NCBI RefSeq assembly: GCF_002858925.1
Contig: NZ_PJRS01000047.1
Span: 1-40,550 of the forward strand
Origin: Caulobacter zeae
GTDB taxonomy: Bacteria; Pseudomonadota; Alphaproteobacteria; Caulobacterales; Caulobacteraceae
DNA length: 40,550 nt
Reading direction: 5' to 3'
This document shows, one piece after another, positions 17,136-24,527 of this stretch. The position numbers were made by a program, and so were the translations under genes. The notes under the pieces are model-generated. The model was not told the origin of the DNA, did not search any database, and saw nothing but the letters and a program-made list of their open reading frames with translations. Every line of letters starts with the position of its first letter. Within the stretch, counting starts at the first letter, position 1.

Positions 17136-17153
17136 GCGCCGTTCGGCGACTTG
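17133..17153 (-). terminator. Hairpin after the PI-PLC-like gene
   Basis: CAAGCGCC (17133-17140) pairs with GGCG-A-CTTG (17145-17153), giving an 8-bp stem with one bulged base and a 4-nt loop. It starts 8 nt after the stop codon of the PI-PLC-like gene, on the minus strand. No T-run follows it there, so it may be a weak terminator or an RNA-stability element. Confidence 0.4.
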
Positions 17154-17160
17154 CGTTTGC

Positions 17161-18270
17161 CTATTTCGGGATTGCCCTGGATGGGGCGCCGGCGGTCGTC
17201 TCGATCGCGCCGTGGCAGGCCTTGGGCGCGCGCACCGGATTGCAGGCGGCCGCGACGCCGGCGGGCAGGCGCACCGTGTAGTTCCCCGGCAGGCGCGGGT
17301 CGGCCCACATGTAGTCGGTCGAGACGTACTGGGCGCCGCTGGAAAGCGCCGCCTCGCGCATGGTCACGTCGCCGTCGCGGGCGGCCCAGGTGTCGGCGTC
17401 GGCGCGGGTGCGCACGATGAAGCCGGCCTTCACGGCCGCGGCGATGCGGTCCTTCTGGGCCACGGGATCGTTGAGCGTCAGGTAGGCGGCGGCCGGCGAG
17501 GCCTCGTCGGTGTTGACGAACATCGCCCGGCCTTCGAGCGAGGCGCGCTTGCCGCGATAGATGGCCACCTTCTCGGGACCCTCGTCGAGGGCGAAGAACA
17601 CCTTGCCGCGCGCGGCCTCCAGCGTCGGCCAGCCGCCGGCCAGCACCGCCTCGCGCAGGGTCGGCTTCTTGCCCTGGACGAGGTCGGGGGTGATCAGGCG
17701 GTCGGGGCCGAAGACGCCGCGGATCTCGACGTCCAGCGCGTCGAAGGCTTTCTCGTCGAAGGGCAGGGGCGTGACGCCGCCCGGCAGGCTGGCCTGGCCC
17801 TCCTTGGCGTTGAGCATGATCAGGATCGGGGCGTGGCCGCGATGCGCGTCCGACCAGGCGCGGACCTGGGTCAGGCACTCGATGAAGGTCACGCACGAGG
17901 TTCGGAAGTCGACGTCGGGCATGTGCAGGGTCTTGAAGCCGGGCTTGGCCAGGGCCTGCAACGTCGCCGGCGCCAGCACCGTCCCGCCGCCGAGCGCCGT
18001 CAGCGGCGTTGCGTAACGCCCGCCCTGCGGGTCGGCGACGACGTCGATCTCCAGCTGGCGGGCCCCGGCGTCGAGCTGTTCGGAAAGCGGGCGGTGGGCG
18101 TAGTCGAGCCCCAGGACCAGCCGCCCGCGCGCGGCGACCATGGCGGCCAGCTCGTCGGCAGGAATCGCCTGCTTGTAGGAATTGTGGGTGCCGACGGCCA
18201 AAAGGTCGTTCATCCGCAGCGGCGCCTGGGCCCCCGCCGCCATCGTCATCGCCGCCACCAGACCCAGCAT
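17161..18270 (-). CDS. Secreted Ca2+-dependent PI-PLC-like phosphodiesterase
   Basis: A 369-residue protein with a cleavable signal (residues 1 to about 16, ending AAGAQA). It matches the Ca2+-dependent phosphoinositide phospholipase C group, a TIM-barrel phosphodiesterase family. The hallmark GTHNSYK has the likely catalytic His29. LEIDVV supplies acidic metal-site residues, LHMPDVDF a second histidine region, and ILIMLNAKEG and FFALDEG mark later barrel strands. Such enzymes cleave phosphodiester bonds in phosphoinositide-like lipids or glycerophosphodiesters outside the cytoplasm. I start at the ATG at 18270, preceded at the right distance by GGAG; a GTG one codon earlier is an alternative. 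The signal peptide begins directly at this ATG. The flanking TonB-dependent receptors suggest a role in scavenging, but the substrate is unproven. Confidence 0.78.
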   Translation of the reverse strand: MLGLVAAMTMAAGAQAPLRMNDLLAVGTHNSYKQAIPADELAAMVAARGRLVLGLDYAHRPLSEQLDAGARQLEIDVVADPQGGRYATPLTALGGGTVLAPATLQALAKPGFKTLHMPDVDFRTSCVTFIECLTQVRAWSDAHRGHAPILIMLNAKEGQASLPGGVTPLPFDEKAFDALDVEIRGVFGPDRLITPDLVQGKKPTLREAVLAGGWPTLEAARGKVFFALDEGPEKVAIYRGKRASLEGRAMFVNTDEASPAAAYLTLNDPVAQKDRIAAAVKAGFIVRTRADADTWAARDGDVTMREAALSSGAQYVSTDYMWADPRLPGNYTVRLPAGVAAACNPVRAPKACHGAIETTAGAPSRAIPK

Positions 18271-18519
18271 CACGCGCACTCCACCTTGGGAAAGCGGCCT
18301 CTCTAGCGGCGGCGCGTGACGGTTCGGCGTCAGGCGCCGCTGACCGCCCTGCGGCGGGTTGGCAACAAATGCGGGGAAAGTCCGGCCCTCGCTGTCGGGC
18401 TTCATCTGGCCGTTATCAAACTCGTAACACGCGGTCACAATTTCGCCCTAACCGCCCCGCCATCGCGCCGGCGGCCCGCTCTGTTCGAGGCTCCCGGCGA
18501 TCCAGTTGCAGGGGGTCTC
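18271..18519. promoter_or_regulatory. Divergent intergenic region between PI-PLC-like gene and TonB receptor
   Basis: This 249-nt region must hold promoters for both directions. Near 18413-18445 it becomes AT-richer (GTTATCAAACTCGTAACACG, then GGTCACAATTT), which is a plausible promoter zone for the large receptor. AGGGGGT at 18510-18516 is a strong Shine-Dalgarno for the ATG at 18520. I see no riboswitch consensus. Confidence 0.4.
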
Positions 18520-21285
18520 ATGTCCACCACGAAAAAAGCGCTGTCGCTCAGCGCCGCGTCGGCCGTCCTGGCCTTCGCCATGCTCGCCGCCCAGGCCCAG
18601 GCCGCCGACCTGTCGGCCGACGCGCCGATCGTCACCGCCGCCAACCCCGACGAGGCCCCCGACACGGCCGAGGTCGAGGCGATCGTCGTCCAGGGCTTCC
18701 GCAAGTCGCTGGGCGTCGCCCGCGAGATGAAACGCGACAGCAGCATCGTCGCCGACGTCATCGTCGCCGAAGACATGGCCAAGTTCCCCGACCTGAACCT
18801 CGCCGAGTCGCTGCAGCGCCTGCCGGGCGTGGCCATCAACCGCGAAGCCGGCGAGGGCCGCCGCGTGTCCCTGCGCGGTCTGGGTCCCGACTTCACCCGC
18901 GTGCAGCTGAACGGCATGGAAGTGCTGGGCAACGTCGACTCGCCGATGGACAGCCGCGGTCAGACCTCGCGCGACCGCGCCTTCGACTTCAACATCTTCG
19001 CCTCGGAGCTGTTCTCGAAGATCGACGTGCGCAAGTCGTTCTCGGCCGAGCAGGACGAAGGCGGCATGGCCGGCACCGTCGGCCTCTACACCGCCAAGCC
19101 GTTCGAATATTCGGGCCGCAAGGCCGCGCTGTCGCTGCAAGGCGGCACCAACAGCGCCACCAAGGACTTCCAGCCGCGCGTCGCCGGCATGATCAGCCAG
19201 AACTGGGACGACAAGTTCGGCGTGCTGGTCTCGGTGGCCTACTCCAAGCGCCAGGTCGAGGAGCAGGGCTACAACACCTACGGCGCGGGCGTGCAGAAGG
19301 CGAACGCGGCCAACGTGGTCAATCTCAGCCCGGCCGACCGCGCCAAGGCCCTGAACGGCGAGCTGATCTTCCAGCGCGGCAACCGCCTGTCGGTGTGGGG
19401 CGCCGACAACGAGCGCCTGGGCGTCACCACCGCCGTGCAATGGCGTCCGGTAGAGAACCTGACCCTCACGCTGGACGGCCTGTACGGCAAGTTCTCCAAC
19501 GACCGCAGCGAGAACCACCTGGCCACCCGCGCCAGCGTCGGCTCGACCATCCTGGGCGCGGCCACGCCGCACTCGGGCGTCACGGCCCCGGCCCCGGTGC
19601 TGCGCTCGATCCAGTACGACAAGTACAACACCATCATCTACGCCGACGTCGCCAACACGGTGTTCGCCACCGAGACCCGTCGCCAGGAGACCGAGAACAC
19701 CTTCAAGCAGCTGGTGCTGAGCGGCGAGTGGGAGCTGTCCGACAAGCTGAAGTTCGACGGCCACATCGGCCAGGAGACCTCGGACTACGACATCCCAATC
19801 TCGGACAAGTTCTACACCGAGGCGTTCGGCGACCTGATCACCGACTATCGCGGCAAGACCGGCAAGAACATCTACGGCTGGGACACCACCGATCCCAACA
19901 ACTACCGCGCCCACGAGATCGACTTCTCGGCCACCTACCAGACGACCAAGCTGAAGAACGCCGAGTTCAACGGCTCCTACGCCTTCGACGACGCCCTGAC
20001 CCTGAAGGGCGGCGTGTCGTTCCGCGGTTTCGAGAACTCGGGCTACACCCAGACCAACGACGACGTGAACAAGACGCCCTGGGAAAAGGGCACGCTCGAT
20101 GACCGGGTCAACGACTACTACAAGATCTTCCGCGAGCACGACGACCAGGCCTGGCTGATCGTCGACTGGGACAAGGCGCTGGCCAAATACAACATCACCC
20201 GCACGCTGGGCGCGCCCAAGTCGATCTACGAGGTGCAGGAAGACACCACCGCCGGCTACCTGCAACTGGACTGGAAGACCGAGCTGGCCGGCATGCGCCT
20301 GCGCGGCAACATCGGCGCCCGCGCCTACGACACCGAGCTGACCTCGTCGGGGGTGATGGCCGTGCGCGGCGTCAACACCGCCACCACCGTCAAGAAGACC
20401 TATTCGGGCGTGCTGCCGGCCTTCAACGCGGTGCTGGAGGTCAATGACCAGTTCCAGATCCGCGCCGCCGCGGCCCAGAACATCAACCGTCCGTCCCTGG
20501 CCTCCTACGCCATGAACGGCTCGATCAGCGTCGACGGCACGACGGTCACGGTGTCGAGCGGCAACCCGAACCTGGAGCCCTACACCTCCGACGAGTTCGA
20601 CCTGGCGGGCGAGTGGTACTTCGGCAGCGTCGGCATGCTGACCGCCGGCGTCTTCCACAAGAAGATCGACAACCTGGTCGCCAGCACCACGAACGCGGCG
20701 GTCTATTCCGACACGGGCCTGGCCGAAGGCCTGGTGGCCGGCGTCACCGGCTCGACCCCGGTGATCTGGACCCGCTCGATCAACACCGCCGGCGCCACCC
20801 TGACCGGCCTGGAACTGAGCGCCCAGAGCGACTTCTTCTTCCTGCCGGGTGCGCTGAAGAACCTGGGCATGGTCGCCAACCTGACGCTGATCGACTCCGA
20901 GACCACCAACAAGATCAACACCAAGGACGTGAAGGGCCAGATGTACGGCCTGTCGGATGTCAACGCCAACGTCACGCTCTACTACGAGACCGCCAAGTGG
21001 GGCGCGCGGGTGTCGTCGAACTACCGCTCGGACTACACCGTCGACAGCGGCGGCTTCGAGGCCACTACCTATGTCGACGCCTCGGCCTTCTACCAGGTCT
21101 CGCCGCGCATCCGCTTGACTCTGGACGGCGTCAACCTGACCGACGAGCGTGAAGCCCAGTACAACAGCTTCTACGTCTACGACACGGTCAACAAGGTCGA
21201 CGTCACCCTGCCGGGCGCCCACCGCCTGTGGAACCACACCAAGAGCGGCCGGACGGTCTTCTTCGGCGCCAACATCCAGTTCTAA
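18520..21285 (+). CDS. TonB-dependent receptor, Caulobacter/Xanthomonas type
   Basis: A 921-residue outer-membrane receptor. The signal peptide ends at AAQAQAAD near residue 28, then EAIVVQGFRKSL provides the TonB box. NLAESLQRLPGVAINREAGEG followed by VSLRGLGPDF is the plug arrangement typical of the TonB_Xanth_Caul subfamily, whose studied members import oligosaccharides and other carbon sources. The long barrel ends with TVFFGANIQF, terminating in Phe as outer-membrane proteins do. ATG 18520 has a strong Shine-Dalgarno (AGGGGGT). The frame is open upstream to 18316, but that part lacks a signal peptide. It is transcribed away from the PI-PLC-like gene, and a terminator-like hairpin follows it. 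The ligand is unknown; a sugar or phosphate-ester ligand would fit the neighbours. Confidence 0.93.
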   Translation: MSTTKKALSLSAASAVLAFAMLAAQAQAADLSADAPIVTAANPDEAPDTAEVEAIVVQGFRKSLGVAREMKRDSSIVADVIVAEDMAKFPDLNLAESLQRLPGVAINREAGEGRRVSLRGLGPDFTRVQLNGMEVLGNVDSPMDSRGQTSRDRAFDFNIFASELFSKIDVRKSFSAEQDEGGMAGTVGLYTAKPFEYSGRKAALSLQGGTNSATKDFQPRVAGMISQNWDDKFGVLVSVAYSKRQVEEQGYNTYGAGVQKANAANVVNLSPADRAKALNGELIFQRGNRLSVWGADNERLGVTTAVQWRPVENLTLTLDGLYGKFSNDRSENHLATRASVGSTILGAATPHSGVTAPAPVLRSIQYDKYNTIIYADVANTVFATETRRQETENTFKQLVLSGEWELSDKLKFDGHIGQETSDYDIPISDKFYTEAFGDLITDYRGKTGKNIYGWDTTDPNNYRAHEIDFSATYQTTKLKNAEFNGSYAFDDALTLKGGVSFRGFENSGYTQTNDDVNKTPWEKGTLDDRVNDYYKIFREHDDQAWLIVDWDKALAKYNITRTLGAPKSIYEVQEDTTAGYLQLDWKTELAGMRLRGNIGARAYDTELTSSGVMAVRGVNTATTVKKTYSGVLPAFNAVLEVNDQFQIRAAAAQNINRPSLASYAMNGSISVDGTTVTVSSGNPNLEPYTSDEFDLAGEWYFGSVGMLTAGVFHKKIDNLVASTTNAAVYSDTGLAEGLVAGVTGSTPVIWTRSINTAGATLTGLELSAQSDFFFLPGALKNLGMVANLTLIDSETTNKINTKDVKGQMYGLSDVNANVTLYYETAKWGARVSSNYRSDYTVDSGGFEATTYVDASAFYQVSPRIRLTLDGVNLTDEREAQYNSFYVYDTVNKVDVTLPGAHRLWNHTKSGRTVFFGANIQF

Positions 21286-21309
21286 GGCGCATCTCTTCGC
21301 GTAATGGCG

Positions 21310-21337
21310 CGCCCCGGGGTCGAAAGGCTCCGGGGCG
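21310..21337 (+). terminator. Terminator-like hairpin after the TonB receptor
   Basis: CGCCCCGG (21310-21317) and CCGGGGCG (21330-21337) form a perfect 8-bp GC stem with a 12-nt loop, 24 nt after the receptor stop codon. The following sequence TCGTCGTTT is only mildly T-rich. Confidence 0.6.
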
Positions 21338-21380
21338 TCGTCGTTTGAGGGGCGTGGTTGACCTGACGGTCTGGACTCAT

Positions 21381-21404
21381 TTATATCCGACTGGTCGGTT
21401 ATAA
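21381..21404. promoter_or_regulatory. 24-bp palindromic operator in front of the TetR gene
   Basis: TTATATCCGAC (21381-21391) and GTCGGTTATAA (21394-21404) are reverse complements except at one position, with a 2-nt centre. The palindrome ends 12 nt before the chosen start of the TetR gene and covers an AT-rich, promoter-like segment. TetR-family dimers commonly bind such sites and repress their own genes, so this is very probably the autoregulatory operator. The binding itself is inferred. Confidence 0.8.
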
Positions 21405-21416
21405 ATGGAGTTGGCC

Positions 21417-22004
21417 ATGGGCCGTAAGCGCATCGTCAATCGTGACGCGGTGCTCGACGCCGCCGAGGCGGTGGTCGCCCGCGACGGAGCCGCGCGCCTG
21501 ACGCTGGACGCGGTGGCCGAGCAGGCCGGCATAGGCAAGGCCACGGTGCTGTACGATTTCAAGACCAAGGCGGCGCTGATCGACGCCGTGGTCGAGCGGG
21601 CGGTGGCGCGCGACAACGCCTTCAACACCGCCATGACGGAGAGCCTCGATGGGCAGGGCGACGCGGTGATCCGCGGCCGGATTCTGGCGGCGGCGACGCC
21701 GCTGCCCGACGACTTCCGCGCGGTGGCCCTGAACCTGTGCGCGGCCCTGGCCCAGGACGCGAGCCTGCGCGGCCGCATCCAGGAGAACCAGAAGGCGGTG
21801 ATCGGCGCCCTGACCGCCGATGCGGCCAGCCCGCGCGGGGCGCTGCTGGCCTATCTGGCGCTGGAGGGACTGAAGCTGCTCGAGGCGCTGGACTACCACG
21901 CCTGGCCGGTCGAGGAGCGCACGCGGATCCTGCGCGAGATCAACTGGCTGGTGACCGCAAAGCCCGACGGCGAAGCGCCTCTGCCGTCGCCGAAGACGAC
22001 CTGA
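21417..22004 (+). CDS. TetR-family transcriptional regulator
   Basis: A 195-residue TetR/AcrR-type repressor. The N-terminal DNA-binding domain (about residues 5-52) has the expected pattern ILDAAEAVVARDGAA-like first helices, here VLDAAEAVVA, then LTLDAVAEQAGIGKATVLYD as the helix-turn-helix. The rest is an alpha-helical ligand-binding and dimer domain without a recognisable ligand motif. I start at ATG 21417 because TGGAG lies 6 nt upstream; an ATG at 21405 is in frame, but it directly abuts the palindrome and has no good ribosome-binding site. The palindromic operator in front suggests autorepression. The next gene, an epimerase/dehydrogenase, follows 27 nt downstream and is probably co-regulated. 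The ligand is unknown. Confidence 0.9.
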   Translation: MGRKRIVNRDAVLDAAEAVVARDGAARLTLDAVAEQAGIGKATVLYDFKTKAALIDAVVERAVARDNAFNTAMTESLDGQGDAVIRGRILAAATPLPDDFRAVALNLCAALAQDASLRGRIQENQKAVIGALTADAASPRGALLAYLALEGLKLLEALDYHAWPVEERTRILREINWLVTAKPDGEAPLPSPKTT

Positions 22005-22031
22005 AGACCCCCCACCCAAGGACTTGAGACC

Positions 22032-23042
22032 ATGAGCTTCAACGAACCCGCCGCCGGCGGGCGCGCGCCCTCGCGCCTGTTCCTCACCGGGGGCAGCGGC
22101 TATGTCGGCCGCAACCTGATCCGCCGCCTCGTCGCCGACGGCGTGCAGGTTGTGGCGCTGGCGCGCAGCGCGGCCGCCGTCGAGACCGTCCGCGACCTGG
22201 GCGCGCAGCCCTTCGAGGGCGACCTCTTCGATCCGCGCCTGGCGCAGGCCATGGCCGGCTGCGACGCCCTGGTCCACGCCGCCGCCGCCGCCGACACCGA
22301 CCACGGCGCCGGCGTCGAGGCGAGGCTTGAGCGGATCAATGTCGAGGGAACCCGCGCGGTGCTGGCCGCCGCCAAGGTTGCGGGCGTGTCGCGCTCGGTG
22401 CTGATCAGCACCGAGTCGGTGCTGCTGGACGGCGCGCCGCTGGTCGGAGCGACAGAGGACCATGCCTATCCCGCCCGCCCGGCCGGGGCCTATTCGAAGA
22501 GCAAGGCGCAGGCCGAGCGCCTGGCGCTGGCGATGAGCGCGCCGGGGTTCGAGGTCATGGCCGTGCGGCCGCGCTTCGTCTGGGGGCGCGACGACACCAC
22601 GGCCTTGCCGCAACTGGCCGAGGCGGTGCGCTCGGGCGCCTTCGCCTGGATCGACGGCGGCCGCTATCGCACCTCGACCACCCATGTGGCCAACCTGTGC
22701 GAGGGCGTGGTCCTGGCGCTGAGGAACGGCGCCGGCGGGCAGGCCTATTTCATCACCGACGGCGAGCCGGCGGAGTTCCGCGCCTTCGCCACGCGGCTCC
22801 TGGCCACGCAGGGGCTGACGGCGCCGGACAAGACCGTCCCGCGCGACCTTTTGAAGACCATCGCCACGATCGGCGACGCCCTGGCGGCGATCAGCGGCGG
22901 CCGGATCAAGGGGCCGCTGAGCCGGCAGGTCTATGCCACTTCCGCCGTCGAGGTGACCGTCAGCATCGCCAAGGCCCGCGCGGCGCTGGGCTATGCGCCG
23001 GTGGTGTCGCGCGAGCATGGGCTGGCGGAACTGGCGGGGTAA
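22032..23042 (+). CDS. NAD(P)-dependent epimerase/dehydrogenase (extended SDR)
   Basis: A 336-residue extended short-chain dehydrogenase. FLTGGSGYVGRNLIRRL near residues 17-33 is the Rossmann glycine motif TGxxGxxG. FEGDLFDP marks the adenine-side strand, HAAAAADT the NAD-binding strand end, LISTESVL the catalytic Ser/Thr strand, and Tyr154 with Lys158 (YSKSK) form the YxxxK site. The C-terminal substrate domain resembles the 3-beta-hydroxysteroid dehydrogenase/NAD-epimerase group. Substrate could be a steroid-like alcohol, an aldehyde or a sugar; sequence does not decide. It lies 27 nt after the TetR gene on the same strand, so it is probably the regulator's main target in a two-gene operon, perhaps for detoxification or catabolism. 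The frame ends at a TAA directly before a large inverted repeat. Confidence 0.88.
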   Translation: MSFNEPAAGGRAPSRLFLTGGSGYVGRNLIRRLVADGVQVVALARSAAAVETVRDLGAQPFEGDLFDPRLAQAMAGCDALVHAAAAADTDHGAGVEARLERINVEGTRAVLAAAKVAGVSRSVLISTESVLLDGAPLVGATEDHAYPARPAGAYSKSKAQAERLALAMSAPGFEVMAVRPRFVWGRDDTTALPQLAEAVRSGAFAWIDGGRYRTSTTHVANLCEGVVLALRNGAGGQAYFITDGEPAEFRAFATRLLATQGLTAPDKTVPRDLLKTIATIGDALAAISGGRIKGPLSRQVYATSAVEVTVSIAKARAALGYAPVVSREHGLAELAG

Positions 23043-23155
23043 GACCCCCTCAGTCGCTCCGCGACAGCTCCCCCAGAGGGGGAGCATCTTCTTTGCACGG
23101 CGCTTTACAGATCCTCCCCCTCTGGGGGAGGTGGCCCGGAGGGCCGGAGGGGGTC
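23043..23155. repeat. Long imperfect inverted repeat between convergent genes
   Basis: GACCCCCTC at 23043-23051 pairs with GAGGGGGTC at 23147-23155, and the inner CTCCCCCAGAGGGGGAG (around 23070-23086) and CCTCCCCCTCTGGGGGAGG (around 23113-23131) are themselves palindromic and complementary to one another. The unit starts directly after the TAA of the dehydrogenase gene and is followed by TTTTCCC. It resembles dispersed intergenic repeats common in Caulobacterales genomes and probably works as a bidirectional terminator. Confidence 0.75.
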
Positions 23156-23165
23156 TTTTCCCTTC

Positions 23166-24524
23166 CTACCCGAATAGCGGCACGGGCCCGCGCCCGCCGC
23201 CGTTCCACGTTGCCCAGTTGGGGAAGACGTACGGCATGTCGGCGGGCGAGACGCCGTACCACTGGGCGATGGCGCCGACATATTCCTCGACGGCGATGCT
23301 GGGGATCCAGCGGCCGTCGTTGTAGGCGTCCTCGGCCCCGCCGTAGGTGGTGTCGGGATAGCGGCCGTGGACCTTGCCCTTGGCCAGGCCCGCGCCCAGC
23401 ACCAGGTGGTTGGAGCCCCAGGCGTGGTCGGTGCCGGCGTTGGCGTTGGGTTTGTAGACCCGGCCGAAGTCCGACATCGTGAAGGCGGTGACGTTGTTGG
23501 CCACGCCTAGCGCCTTCATGGCGTTGTAGAAGGCCGCCAGGGCCATGGCGAGGTCGGCGTACAGGCTGTTGTGCGAGGCGACCTGGCCGTTGTGGGTGTC
23601 ATAGCCGCCCTGGCTGACGAAGAAGGTCTGCTTGGCGTGGCCCAGGGTGTTGCGGGCCTCGATCATCCGCGCCGCCCGCAACAGCTGGCGCGAGATCTCG
23701 CTGGTCAGGGTCGCGCCCGTGGTCGGGTTCTTGAAATGCTGGTCCACCACCGAGGTCGTCGAGGTGACGATGGCGTTGGCCGTCGCCGCCTGGGCATAGG
23801 CCGACGACATGCCGCGGCCGGTGAAGTCGGTCACCGCCCCGAACGCCGAGGCGTCCGAGAAGGTGTTCAGCGCCTGCTGGCGGGCGATCGTCGCCGCGTC
23901 GGTGCTGGCGGCGTTGTAGCCGGCGCGCGAAATGCCGCCGCTGGAGGGCAGGATCAGCGGCGACTTGCGGCTGCCCAGCAGGGCCAGCTGCGAGCCGGCG
24001 ATCGAGACCAGCGGGGGGATCTCGGCCGCTTCGGCGCGGTCGAGGATGCGGCCCATGAACCCGTCGAGGTTCTTCTCGCGCATGCGCATGCCCTGCCACT
24101 CGTTCTGCTGGTCCTCGTGGGACATCAGGTTGAGCGGACGCAGGTCGGGGCGGCTCTGGTAGATGGTCTTGGTCAGCGGCTGGAACAGCGTGCCGGTGTT
24201 GAGCACGACGCTGAGCGCGCCCTCGTCCCAGGCGCTCTTCAGCGACGCCATGGCCGGGTGCAGGCCGAACGCCGTGCCGGTCAGCGGCGTCAGGGCGTCC
24301 TGCCTGACGGCGATGGCCGAACGCTTGGCGGCGTAGTCGGCGTAACGCTCGTCGGTGGGCACGACCATGTTCCAGGCATCGTTGCCGCCGAACAGGAAGA
24401 CCCCGACCATCGCGCGATAGCTGGAGGTGTCGGCGACGGCGGCCGAAACCCCGATCTGGGCGAGGGCGGCGGTGGCGGAGGCGCCGGCGAGCAGCCGGCC
24501 GAAATCACGGCGGGAAAGGGTCAT
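23166..24524 (-). CDS. DUF1501 family Tat-exported protein
   Basis: A 452-residue protein with a twin-arginine signal, SRRDFGRLL at residues 4-12, followed by an Ala-rich hydrophobic stretch ending near AVADT. The mature part starts with VGVFLFGGNDAWNMVVP, and later shows GGYDTHNGQ, FTMSDFGR and DHAWGSNHLV, which are the hallmark segments of DUF1501 proteins. These are distantly related to the alkaline phosphatase/sulfatase superfamily; the Asp/His residues in those motifs probably bind metal. No member has a settled function to my knowledge. It lies 3 nt downstream of the DUF1800 gene on the same strand, a pairing found in many bacteria, so the two presumably work together in the periplasm or at the surface. 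Confidence 0.9.
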   Translation of the reverse strand: MTLSRRDFGRLLAGASATAALAQIGVSAAVADTSSYRAMVGVFLFGGNDAWNMVVPTDERYADYAAKRSAIAVRQDALTPLTGTAFGLHPAMASLKSAWDEGALSVVLNTGTLFQPLTKTIYQSRPDLRPLNLMSHEDQQNEWQGMRMREKNLDGFMGRILDRAEAAEIPPLVSIAGSQLALLGSRKSPLILPSSGGISRAGYNAASTDAATIARQQALNTFSDASAFGAVTDFTGRGMSSAYAQAATANAIVTSTTSVVDQHFKNPTTGATLTSEISRQLLRAARMIEARNTLGHAKQTFFVSQGGYDTHNGQVASHNSLYADLAMALAAFYNAMKALGVANNVTAFTMSDFGRVYKPNANAGTDHAWGSNHLVLGAGLAKGKVHGRYPDTTYGGAEDAYNDGRWIPSIAVEEYVGAIAQWYGVSPADMPYVFPNWATWNGGGRGPVPLFG

Positions 24525-24527
24525 GGC

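Noticed and set aside
18271..18519. A cobalamin or other riboswitch upstream of the TonB receptor
   Set aside because: No B12-box-like GCCACTG motif or conserved riboswitch core could be found by eye.
18448..21237. 929-codon minus-strand frame opposite the large TonB receptor
   Set aside because: Composition typical of antisense shadow; the receptor frame is unambiguous.
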